A stretch of 64,000 bases of DNA. Origin: Chlorokybus atmophyticus (Eukaryota; Streptophyta; Chlorokybophyceae; Chlorokybales; Chlorokybaceae). Position 1 is the first letter of the stretch. Every line of letters begins with the position of its first letter. A program made the position numbers and the translations under genes. The stretch covers positions 118,773-182,772 of the forward strand of contig RHPI01000385.1 in the NCBI GenBank assembly GCA_009103225.1, written 5' to 3'. Below the pieces are notes generated by a model. That model saw only the letters and a program-made list of their open reading frames with translations. It ran no database searches and was not told the origin of the DNA. Below, in pieces: positions 1-11,129 of the stretch.

Positions 1-598
1 AGCACTACACTTGCCAAACATGGTCAATGTCACATGGTTAACGATGGTAGCTGGTACACTTACTCATGCAATTGCACTGAGTATGCGTCCTGCAATTGCA
101 TTCGTAGGTAGCAAATCATGGCAATGCGATTTAACGTGCGAGGATACACGGTAAGATGTGCCAGTTGCACTTGTAGTGGTTATCGAGTGTCCAGGCCGCA
201 ATGGCTATGTAATATATTGCAGCCTGTCAGAATGTACATAACACGCCAAGAAAAGAAACCGCAAGAGCATGCACTAACTTACACTTGCATACTGAACATG
301 TACATGCAAGTACATTCACAACTGCCACCTAAAGTGGCAACTTAGGTGGCCACAGAAAAGAAACTACATCAAGCCCAACAATCCCAAGCCCTCATTTTTA
401 CACAAATCTACACAGCTTGATACATACAGCTCAACTGACGACTTGTCCAGAAGCTCACATCACCCCCCCACCAACTCACAAACCAGTCAGTCGGGCATGC
501 CGACGACGAAACCTACAGGATCAATCGTAAAGCACAGTCCCCCAAGGTCTAGTCCACGCAAACCTCGCCGCTGGACAAACTACTGTACACGAAGTGGT
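1..598. other. Intergenic, no gene seen
   Basis: This stretch lies downstream of the stop codon of the prosaposin-like gene. It is rich in TGCATG-type words and has no open frame that resembles a protein. It presumably holds the 3' UTR of that gene. Confidence 0.5.
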
Positions 599-2839
599 TT
601 ACACAGATGCGAGCATGGGGGGCTGCAAAGGGCAGACACCAACTTTGATGCAAAGGTCCGGTGTCAGCTCCGTCCGAGCTTCTTCAAAGACAAGTGGTGC
701 GTAAGTGTCCACCAGACTTTGGCACTGTCAAGGCAACGCATTGTCAGATAAGCGCATGTCGTCTCCCAGCAATGACACTGTAACACAGCATCACGCAACG
801 AGACTCACTTGCTCAATAACGCTAGGGAAGTTCATGCAAATGTTCTTCAACATGGTGACGATTGCCTCCTGCAGATCGAACATGGTCATTGACATGGGCA
901 AATCCAGTTCGACCGTTACAACTGCAACCTCACTAGAGTTGAAAGTTACATGGATAACTGACCTGCGTCTTCACGTCGCTGAGCTCTAGTGCAGCCTCTT
1001 GCACAAGGTATGTGCACATGTCACAGTTGCGGTCAGAAACTTCAAAACCTTCCAGATGCGCCACCAAAGATGCTGATGGAGGTTCAGGTACGCAGATGCC
1101 AAGCGCGCGGCACACCTCACCGGGCCCAAGGATCTCCAAAAGCTGGATCATCTCAGGTCCGTACTGGTCCACAACGTTGGTGCACTGCATTGGTCATTGA
1201 ACAGACTGTAAGCTTCTCTCAACATCCTGTAAGGTACGTGCAGCTCAATTTTCTGTGAGGTAAACGTGTAACTCGACACAATGTTTGTCTCGCCATATTG
1301 AGCGTGCAGGCGGCTTGGCATGAGACATACGACAGGATGCAGGCAGTCAGGCTCTTCCAGCACCCAGTTCGTCAGTCAGCGACAATCCATGTTCAATGTA
1401 TAAGTTGGATGCAAACTTTAGCTTTGGTTAAGTGCATGTATGTTGGCACACTAGGGTGCATGTGTACTGCCTCTGATTGCTAGCTAACTACTTGTTTTTT
1501 CTTTTGGGGAGGTTGGTGTGGTTGAGGAGGAGGATGTGCGGGCGTGCATGCGAGACTTTATCGCGCGGGACGTGTGTACACGCGGTGTGGAGAGACTCGT
1601 ACGAAAGATAGCGTGGCTACCGTACACGCCTCGCGTGAGACAAGTACGTGTTGTGTGGGTGTGGGTGTGGGTGTGAGTGTGGGTTATTTTACCTTCTGCG
1701 TACAACGTGTACAAAATGATACCGTGTATGTTGTAGAGTGTGAAGAAGGACAAAGTTGANTTGTTGGCCAACTTGCGCAGAATCTTGGTGGCAATAAATT
1801 GGCAAAGGACACACGTATTATGGTCATCCAGAGTGGGCCGGCACATCTTGGTAAGACCGCACAGCTTTTTGGGAGGCAGGTTCGTCTCCAGCACATCAAT
1901 AACAGCTGGCACCAGGGCTGGAGCCAGTGTCAAGCACTGTCAACAAAATATTGACATGAAGGGTTTATTTCAAAACAGGCCACATGCCAAAACAAGCACG
2001 AGGTAGCAGTTCTTACGACAGGGTCTGTGAGTTGCATGCATAGCGACCAGCACAATTGCAATACCTGCTGCTGGATGTCACCACTGAGGCGACCGCACAG
2101 TTGCTTGACCAGCTCATCGGTGATTTGGTCAATGGTTTCAGGGTCGCGCAAGGCACGCTCAACCTCAGCTGTGACAATCTCACAAGTCTCACAGGCAGCC
2201 TTGCCGTTGACTGCTGGGTACGCTGAAGCTTTGAAAAGTGGCACCGCGGCAATCTTGGAGTCACCTTCAGCGTGTCAAAACACCGTCAACAGCTTGCTCA
2301 GAATAGTTCAAGTGACAACGATTGACATATGCTGCTGCCAATTCAACATCAACAGCAACCTTCAGGTCTCAGCAATGCGCACACTCGTTGCCGGCACTAC
2401 TCGCAATGATATTCTTCTTGCACAAAGCCAACTGCTCCTGACCATAAGCTCTAGGAGTTGCTAGCGACTGCTATCATTTAGGGCAAACAAGACGTTCTGC
2501 CATATGCACACTGCTCTAGTGTAGCGATGCGTGCGAACACAACAATGTTGTGAGAACTAAACGTCTGTTCCAGCAATGCCTCAACCATAACTCCAGTACT
2601 CGTCCAGCTCAATTGGCCGCACCACAACAGCCTTGCAGTATTTCCATATGGGCATGTGTCTTGACACCGCTCGGCGGCAACCACTACGTAAACGCAAGCA
2701 ATAAGCGCAACAATCAGTAGTCACCTGCGATATCCCGGACAGACAGCACCGGGGCGGGCACGGCCGCCAGCAGCAGCAGCAGGGCGCAGCAGAAGGCCAT
2801 CATCCCGCTGCGCCAGGCAAGCACGGAGCCGAGCGCCAT
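599..2839 (-). CDS. Prosaposin-like secreted protein with several saposin-B domains
   Basis: Saposin-B domains are six-cysteine helical modules that bind lipids, usually in the vacuole, lysosome or secretory path. Exons that can be read are 2839-2725 (Met plus a hydrophobic signal peptide, core CCALLLLLAAVPAPV, donor GTGACT), about 2250-2065, 1936 to about 1770, 1184-963, 868-809 and 724-599 (stop TAA at 599-601). They give one complete domain (CETC...LCGRL...C...CGLTKMC), the start and end of a second (TCVLCQF... and ...EVCRALGIC), and a complete third (CDMC...NICMNFPSVIEQ...LCIKVGVC). The last four junctions are in phase 0. The 60-nt middle exon of the second domain was not found; a single N lies at 1760. 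Between 2250 and 2725 an open frame with CAHC is cut by a TGA, so the N-terminal part is unresolved. The family call is firm, the full exon set is not. Confidence 0.8.
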
Positions 2840-3906
2840 ACCGGCAAAGCGAGGGAAGGCAAGGTCACGGCCAGGGAAGGACACGCAAGCCTCCAACGAC
2901 AGCGGCAACTACCGCCACCGCCACCGCCCGCGCCAAACCCTCGCCTACGTGGCACTCACACAAAGCTCCGTCGCAGTGTGTTGCCTTTTGTTGCCCTTTT
3001 GGCCCCGCGAGCATAGCACAGGCTCGCGCACTGCGAACTCCCAACCGGAACCCACACCGGGGCATTCTTTTGTACAGAGCACAAGGTTCAAGCTGACATG
3101 CATGCTGACTGCTGCTGCGCTGAGTTGCTGCTGCGCTGAGTTGCTGCTGGTGGTAGGCGTCATTCACCTTGGCACAGCAAGGGCACGTCACAGTGCACGT
3201 GTGAGGCTAGTTCCCGGGTGGTGCAGCTGTGGGCTGCGTGGTGCATGCTGCGCTGGATGAGAAAACAGGTCTTTCGTGACCAGCCACAGGTTTGGCTGTC
3301 AATACTTGCTGTCGAATGCTGCTTCAATGCCACTTCCCTGTCAAATATCGGCGCATGTAATGGCCTGCATACTCTCTGGCGGATCTCTGGAAGCGTTCGT
3401 GGCAGTGCAGGCTTCCCACGTTCCGAATGTGTACATGTACATTCCTGCTGTCAGCTTCTAATGCCAAGTTTACCGTGACAGCGTGTTTGAGTCGCTGTGA
3501 AGTCTCCTTTCAGCTGCAATGCACTTGTAATCGTCGTTGGAGCCTGCCCAGAAGAGAGTTCTGGCTTGCAACAAGCGTCGGATAACACATGACTTGCTGC
3601 CAACAGTTGAACTAGTCAGGCCTTCACCTAGTGGCCCGGGGCGAGAGGCTCCTCGCGTGCAGTGTTGTCAAAGTGCTTGGCGCATCCTGAAAGGTAGCCT
3701 CAAGCGCATTAATCGAGTAGCCTCAATGCCAGATGAGTAACTTGTTTGCTACGTACTGAGAGTAACACAGCAACCTCTGTCCCAAGGCAGTAGCAGGCCA
3801 AACAGTTTGCTCAGCAGGTTGCATACCCCTGCTGGCATTGATGTGCCCGCATGCATGTACATATATATGCAGCTTAGTTCAAACACTGCCAATCACAGGA
3901 GTGGCC
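2840..3906. other. Intergenic with short GCTGAGTTGCTGCT tandem repeat
   Basis: This is the upstream region of the prosaposin-like gene and of the following plus-strand gene. A 15-bp unit is repeated in tandem at about 3110-3150. The open frames here show no family resemblance and no convincing splice pattern. Confidence 0.4.
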
Positions 3907-6900
3907 ATGCTGCACTGGATGGGAGGCTTCCGCAAAAAGGCCAAGGAGGTGCGGAGACAGTGTGTGGCATGTTCGTGCTTGTGTGGGTCTGCGCACATAT
4001 GTGATGGATGCTGCGCGAGGGGAGGGGGGGGGAAGAGGAGGGGGCGGGGGGCTGCGTGCAAGGTTGTTTTGTCGTGATCCGAGAGCGCACTGCTTGCATG
4101 GCATGCAAGCACACATGCAACGCGCACCAACACATGCACATCCCGGGGCAGGCGGTGTTGTGTGTGTTGCGTGCGTACATGCGTGCGTGCGTGTATGTGT
4201 GAGGACGCTGAGTATGAGGCAGTTTGTAAGTGACTGACGCGGTACCTGCCCATGTATATATTTGAACAGCCGTGGTGACTTGTGTGCGTGTGTGGTGTGC
4301 TGTCATACAGTATAGTGTAGCAGCGCACGTGCAAACACAGGGCACAGCAACGGTTGGCTTGTCTGTCCACGCCTCCTGGATCCTCGCTGCTAGCATCATG
4401 ATGGTAACAATGACAAAATTGCAGAAGCAGACAGTGCAAGAGAAGCAGCGCAAGTTCTTTTCACAGAAACGCCAATCTGGAGGAATCAGTGGCAACCAAG
4501 TGACAGTTGGCAGAGCGTCTCTACCCAAGCTTGGAAAGTTGGCGACTTCGCTAGATGTTGCTGCAATTCAAGCCTCTCTGCGCAAGTTGCCAGGCAGGTA
4601 CCCAGCAACTCCGGTTGTAAATCGCAAGCAGAAGCGTGTGGAACGACCTACTACACCAGGTAACTGTCTTGGCATTGGCTGTTTACTTGGCTTGATTGGC
4701 ATGACACAATCGTCCCTTCGTCTGCAGCATCTCCTCCTCGCAATGAGTCAATGGAAAAAATTAAGCCGTGGGAGCAGCAGTATGATGCGCATCAGAGCCT
4801 GGAGGCAAATGACACAGACAATGCCTGCAGACCTGCCTCAAACAGGGTTGAGCCAAGGTAACTTTGATGTATTCCTTCACAACCATCATTAACCTTCCAG
4901 AAGACTGCACACCAGTTGCCTGCAAAACAGCAGCTACCAGACAATTGTCCGATGCACACAGACGCACCAGGATGCCATTGGGGATTGTGTCAATCCCCAA
5001 GTTTGAGTTGCCGCATCAGGATGACAGTGTTGGTGAACCAGTGCTTCAAGCAGCAACGAAACCAACAATTGCTCAGCGTGGGAGGTCAACAGCCCAGAAC
5101 AACCTGCGCACACACTTTCCTGCAGAGCGTACGCCAGTGCCAAAGCCAGCAAAACGAGGCTTCCCATTAGAACAACACCAAGGCTACAGAGGTCAGCAAA
5201 GTACTGTCTTTGTCATGAACATGTGCAGCCAGCCGGTTGTGGCATCACAGACTGTGGTTGAATCACCATAGGTACAGAAACATTGCCTGCCGTCTCTAAC
5301 TGCAATGGATCTGTTTCAGAGACAGCAAGAGACGTCTTCTCCATACTTGAAGCCAGTGCTGCAGCAGAACGCTCACAGCGCCAGACTGCTCAAAGTCTGG
5401 AGCGCCCAATTGGCCTACATACCGCGTACGACGGTTACCCAAAAGAGCGGACCAGCAACCAGCCTGAGCGAGTGTTGCAAACAGCTGCTGACCATGCATC
5501 CAGGTACACGGCATCGGACACAAGCTGAACCGCACTGCAGGTGCTGCTGTTGGTAATGCACATTATTCACACCGCTCACAACTGTACATGCAGCCAACCA
5601 GTGTCACGGCTAGCATCGCACTACCAGCCATCCCTACAAGAGTCGAGATACGCAGGTCATGTCCAGGTAGCCACATGGAACACTGTTGAGCATGCATGGC
5701 ATATGCCATCTGTATGCATACTCCAGTCGTCACCCCTGCTGCGTAGAGGGTGGCGACTGGAATGGTAACCGTTTGTGAGCATGCATCCAGCAACTCAAAT
5801 CGTGTACGCAGAATGCGCCTCCGCAAAGTGCTTTGCGGCAAGACTACGTCTCAGCAGGCAGTGACTTCCAGCCTGTCAAAAGCTATAGGTTTCACAACGA
5901 TACTGAGGCATCACACATGCCAGGAACGCCGCTGACCTGGCAGCTGAAGCCCTCTAGCAGAAGCCCAAATCTCAGCGACCACCGACGGCACGCGTTCATG
6001 TACCAGGAGCACACACATGATGATAGCAACCTGCACATTGAGCAGCTGACACAACGGGACCACGAAGACAACACTGCATCACCAGCGCAGTCAGAATTGA
6101 TATCGTGCGCGTTCGGTGATAGAGATCGTTGGCAATTATTGTACACAACTGCTCCACTTCTGTCTTCTATGCATTGGTCTCCAGCTGGCCACTCGCCAAG
6201 TGCGAGACAATTTGGCGAAGCGGAGAGACATGTGGAGTCTGTGTACATGCCTGAAGCGCTGCTGTCCCCTGTACGGTGGTCTCCATCGTCTGCGCATCCG
6301 CTGCACACGAGAGTTGATGATGATCTGGTAGCACCACTTGACAGACGGTTAGCACATACTGAGGTCAACAACTTGGAGCACGATGCGCTGCACCAGCTCA
6401 ACTGCAGGTACCCTACCCATGAGGACAAAGCAGGTCATGGACGGTCAGCACTTGCACACCGCTCGCAGCACACATATGGCGGGAATTCCTTTCCACGGGG
6501 AACCATTGATGCTCGGATCAGGATTGGCCAAGAATCACCCAACATGACACAACTTGATGACTACATGGAGACCCGTGTGCAGTCGCCGTACTTGCCTAAA
6601 ATGTTGCAGAATGCTAGTCAGCGCGCTTCATTGGTGCCCATCTCACCTCGCATGGTACATCACGCTGACTTCCTGTCACCCTTCAGTACACTTGACAAGC
6701 TGGACGACGAGCAAGATTTCGGAGTACCAGGTGACGGGTGCACTGCATGTCCTGAAGGCGATGCCTTTCTGCCATCAGCTATGCGAGTGGACCTCTTAGC
6801 AGGTCGGACCCACGACGAACCATGGCAAAACAGTGCTGGCGTGATGAACCCCGCCATCAGACCTAATCTTGACTCCTTGACCCCCCGAGAACGCAAGGCC

Positions 6901-8766
6901 AGAAGTTACTCTACTGAGGCTGTTCTCGATGCGTTCAACAGCAAGGCAGTGGACTCAGAGACATTCTCTGGTACTGGCACGTCTGGTGCAGGCAACACGC
7001 TCCCGATGACATCAGTTGTTCTGCATCATGCAGCTGCTGGCATGCAGGAGCCCGCCATCAGCCTTGGTCTCGACTCTCTAAGTCCCCATGGGGGCCACGC
7101 CACAAGATACTCTACCGAGGCTGCATTGGATGTCTTCAACAGCAGAGTAGTGAACTTTGAGACCGGTGCTGGTACCACTTGTGTAGCCTCCAAGCTCGCA
7201 ACAACGCCAATTCGTTTGCGTGGTACAGTACGCTCAAAGTCTTCAAGTCCGTCATGGACTCAGCTGTATGCACGCGACAACGCAAAGTTGGCAGTGAAAT
7301 CAAGTGGACCCTCGCCATACTCGCCTTCACTTACTCACACAGAGCAAGCTGCTTCTTGTCCTGTGGCTGAGCCCGGCGTTTCTACTTTTTGGTATGAAGA
7401 CCTGAGGGCAGATGACGATGACCAACCAGTCGAGAATCAAGCAGATGTTGAAACAACGGCACCAACCTGGCAGCCTGGCAGCCTATCAACATTACTGAGA
7501 CACCAACACCATGCGGCTCAAGCAGCACATCCAGATCTTGTGCGCGAGCTCATGCGCTCACCGGCTAAAAGCCAAGACCAGCACGTTCTCAAGCACTTCC
7601 ACGCTGATCTCCAACCCGCGACGCTTCACTCTGGTTCATATCCCGCAAGTCCCTCATGGAGTCGGCTGTATGCTCACGACAGCTCAGGTCCGCCGGTGGC
7701 ACAGAAGCGACCAGTGTCATATGCACCGTCATTTGCCAACACAGTACAACCAGCTGCGCACATACACGCTACCAGTGCACTTGATGGGGCTAAGTCGCGT
7801 AGAGTGCTGCTGGAAGACCTGTTGCAGGCTGACGACCAAGCACAGAATGACACTGGAGGCTATACAAGAGAGGTGTTTCAACCTGAACAACTTGAGAGCT
7901 TTTCATACTTGCTACAATGCAACCCTGCTGCACCACACTTTGACACTGTCCAGGAGTCGCTACGCTCACCTCCCGCGTACATGCAAGTTGACTGCCAAGC
8001 TACCGTATCGCGTATTTGCAACGCCTTCACTGATGCCCAGACGTCACTCAAGTCGAGTGATGACACAGAGACACAAAAGAGCTTTCGCATCCGACGGGGT
8101 CCATGGCTGCACACTGATAGGGGAGGTTTTGCAGAGAGCGCTCAATCCAAGCCTTCCATCACAGCACGCACTAGCCCAACAGCCAACCCAATGTTGCCCA
8201 ACAACCTTCACCCTACAGCGCTGAAGGACAACAACATCAATGAGTACGGGACACACTTCCCATTGCAGAAGATGGCTGCAGTGGTCGCCAAACAGCATGC
8301 GAAAGTACTTCCTCCAACAGCACATCCTGCCAGCGAGCTGCCTGAAAAGCAGCAAAAAGTCGCCAAGGGAGCTGAGAAAGCTGTTTCTGAGCAACCTTCG
8401 ACGCAACGGGACACACAGTCAACAACCACATCAAAACCACCAGGTGGCAAATTGGATGTGGTATTGACCGCAGAGCCTGCAGCTGCTGAGATTCTACTTG
8501 ACGGCAGGCAAACGGACACGCCACAAGTAAATGCGCATGACGGACAGGTGCCACAACTGCAAGTTGACACGGCAAGCAGTGCTTGTATGCGCAATGCACA
8601 AGACGCAGCGCCCGTCAACAAGCCAGACAACACACGCTCGGACTGCGATCACCATGAGTTGCCACCGCACCTGACTCAAACCAGGGGCCAACGTGCTGTA
8701 GCATTAGCAAAAGCCGCATGTACAGAGTCAGCTGGTAGCAAGCAGACTGTTAATTCTGTATGTTGA
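3907..8766 (+). CDS. Long disordered repeat protein, function unknown
   Basis: I do not recognise the family. Exon 1 starts at ATG 3907 and ends at 3948. Exon 2 (4425-4659) encodes a basic stretch with QEKQRKFFSQKR, exon 3 is 4728-4857, and further exons lie at about 4950-5190 and 5320-5504. The last exon is a single open frame of nearly 980 codons ending at 8766. The exon 3 to exon 4 junction and the segment 5505-5830 are not settled. The product is rich in Ser, Pro, Thr, Gln and His with few hydrophobic runs, so it is probably largely disordered. It carries internal duplications: two similar segments 201 bp apart (6850 and 7051) and another pair 402 bp apart (7252 and 7654). The KQRKFF block suggests a short binding motif, but I cannot name a partner. 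Confidence 0.6.
6847..7780 (+). repeat. Coding repeat with 201-bp (67-codon) periodicity
   Basis: CCCGCCATCAG recurs at 6850 and 7051, followed in both copies by related codons (YSTEA, FNS, FET). A second related pair, PSWTQLYA and PSWSRLYAHD, starts near 7252 and 7654, exactly 402 bp or two units apart. Spacing in whole codons shows duplication under a coding frame. Confidence 0.7.
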
Positions 8767-9020
8767 CCTTGCGAGGCAGCGGCCAACCACTTGCCTCGTG
8801 GAAAGCATACCCCAGTGAGCAAGCACATGTTGTTAACTCAATCAATATCTGCATCTAGAGTCCCAGACTACAGCGCAGAGTACAGAAAACTCTGCTATTC
8901 AGGTGGAGCGGAGTTATGTACAATTGAGCAATTGGTCTCAATTGGCTTGCGCAAACTGTGAACCTCTGAACAGAGGACCTGACTAGTGTACATACAAAAG
9001 AGGGACGCATCGAATGCTCA

Positions 9021-10854
9021 TCACCCGGACCAGAACAACGCCTGATTCTCCACCAGCATGCTGAGCAGTGTCTTGCGTGGCCATGACTGCCACACCACAG
9101 GCAACTGTCTCAGTGGTTGCAGCATGTGAGCTCGCATTTTGGCTTTGTTGAGGACAGTACAAACCTCCTTATAAGGGATTCCCTTTTGCCGCAATGCCTG
9201 CTTAATCGCTGATGCCGTGACCCTCCCGGTGTCAATCCCCACTACGTCGTGCAGAATCTGAATAACATGCAATGGCTGATCAAGTTTGCATAATGTAATT
9301 GTCAGGTGACAGCATGCAATGGTAGCAATACCGCTTTTTGCAAAATGGTATGGCCATTTATTACCATCTTCAACAGCATTGCATCATGCAACAGCTTGTG
9401 TAAGACAGTTGCGACCCGTACCTCTCTTGCGATACTCTCCTCGTCCTCTGGCGGTGTGTGCACAACCCCAAAGTCCTACATGTCACCAGCATAGCATGTA
9501 ACTCGTTGTCTTACATGACAACCACCAATGCCAAGTCCTCACTCTCTTACCTCAGATACCTCAGAAGTGAAGTCAAACGGGTCCTCCTCCTCCTCCTCCT
9601 CGTTGTCGTCGCCCAGGAGTTTGCGCCCTGCGCCAACCTCATCCTGACTGATGCCGACGGCAGTGACACCTTCTTCATCAACATCGTCGAGGAACGGGTC
9701 GTTGTCGTCCGCACCAGCATAAAATGCTTTGTCCTCGACCAGATGATAGCCCGTATCGGAAGCACTCACATCATCCTCATCTTGGCGCGCACCCGGGTTG
9801 CCAAGCGATGGCCTTTCGGGCTCAACATCCTCGTCAAAGTAGATCTGTACAACAACCAGTAAATGTATCAGACTCCACAACACTACGCACAACACCATAC
9901 CAAACAGTATAACAAATACGCACCATGCCTCCATGCATGCACACTGCATGTACATGAAAAGGGTGTGCCATATTTTGATACTCTGGATCAACCTTAAGGC
10001 GCCCTGTTTGGTCATGTGCGACTGGCCTGATAGTGTTCGCTGCCGTCACCGTACTCGTCCAAGGCTTTCGAGTACAGGCTTTCAAGCTCCTCATCCTGCC
10101 ACGCTCCACGCGGCTGAGGTGCCAGCCGGTCCCTCAGTGTCATGGGTGGTACAGGCAATCGATCCTCCTGCTTGGCATTGTTCTTTCTCTTCTGCTTGCG
10201 TGTTACCTGCAACATGTTCAGAATGCAAAAGTCATTTAATGCTTCATGCGCGTGGCGGTCAAGAGCCTCTTTCCCAAAATCATCTTCAGGTGCGCTGAAT
10301 CAACCACACTAGGACAACTGTGCTGAGTTTGCAGTTCAGGAACACTCAAGACAATCAGTTATGCATGCATGCAGGCGTGTATATACATGCATACTGCAGT
10401 ATATACACACCGCACACTCGTATCAGCAAACACTTGTGCACAGCTCTCTATAGTACAAGAGGTAACAATCAATCCAAATACGCAAATTACCACAAGAACC
10501 ACATTCAGCAGCCACATGCGCTCACCCCATTGCTCTCCTCCAAATCGTCCATTGCGTCGGGCACCCCGCTAGCACGCACCGAGAACACTACTACCTTAGG
10601 GGGCACCATCCATCTCCTGTTGTTCTTCCTCATACTCCTCGCCGACATCGGTGACGACGTCACCGGTGTCGGCGCCCTCTTGCTGCTGGACAGCATGAAC
10701 ACCTCCACCCTCTACACAGCACAACAGTCTCACTACAGTCACACACCATCAGAAAATAAGCAAGGTCTTGCCAAGACAGTGCAAATACCGTCGACAATAG
10801 TACAAGAGACACATGGTGTACCTGGCCGACTCCCATCGCCGCCGCCGCCGCCAT
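9021..10854 (-). CDS. Unknown acidic nuclear-type protein, 355 aa
   Basis: Seven exons fit together: 10854-10822 (MAAAAAMGVGQ), 10711-10526, 10206-10050, 10003-9954, 9844-9551, 9475-9365 and 9257-9021. Lengths sum to 1068 nt and every junction keeps the frame. The intron 10049-10004 is only 46 nt. The product has a basic patch (RKQKRKNN), a central acidic region (EEEEEED) and a helical C-terminal region ending at ALFWSG. The C-terminal part could be a winged-helix-like fold, but this is only an impression. In exon 2 a second, acidic frame is also open, so its reading is less certain than the rest. The gene is divergent from the DEAD-box helicase and shares its promoter region. No family recognised. 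Confidence 0.7.
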
Positions 10855-11129
10855 GTTGGCATGCACAGCGCTCTGCATGTGAGTGACAGCAGCAATGGTA
10901 TGCTGACGCAAGGTCGGTTGTGCCGGTTCCGGATTTGAACAAATCAAAGTCGAAACAGGTCCACGGAACTAGGCTTTGCGAGATCGGGTTCGTATTTGGG
11001 TTAGGGTTAGCACTTGGTGGAACGTCGTGCATTTACTGTGGTGAGGCCGGACGAAGCGGCGGCGCTGGGGTGCCGTCGTGGTTGTGGTTGTAAGGGTGGT
11101 TGTTGGTTTAATTGTGCAGTTGAGTGGGG
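10855..11129. promoter_or_regulatory. Divergent promoter with telo-box-like motif
   Basis: The 275 bp between the start codons of the acidic protein (-) and the helicase (+) must serve both genes. It contains TTTGGGTTAGGGTTAG at 10995-11010, which resembles the telo-box (AAACCCTA on the other strand) known from plant promoters of translation and RNA genes. It is too short to be a telomere relic. Function is inferred. Confidence 0.5.

Noticed and set aside
1655-1685. Telomere-like GTGTGGG repeats
   Set aside because: Short GT-rich microsatellite inside an intron of the prosaposin-like gene; irregular unit and no array.
3879-4528. Long minus-strand frames rich in His, Thr and Cys
   Set aside because: They read through GT/CA- and G-rich low-complexity DNA and oppose exon 2 of the plus-strand gene.
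7511-8224. Second open frame inside the repeat-protein exon
   Set aside because: It is a shadow of the nearly 980-codon frame; no sign of independent coding.
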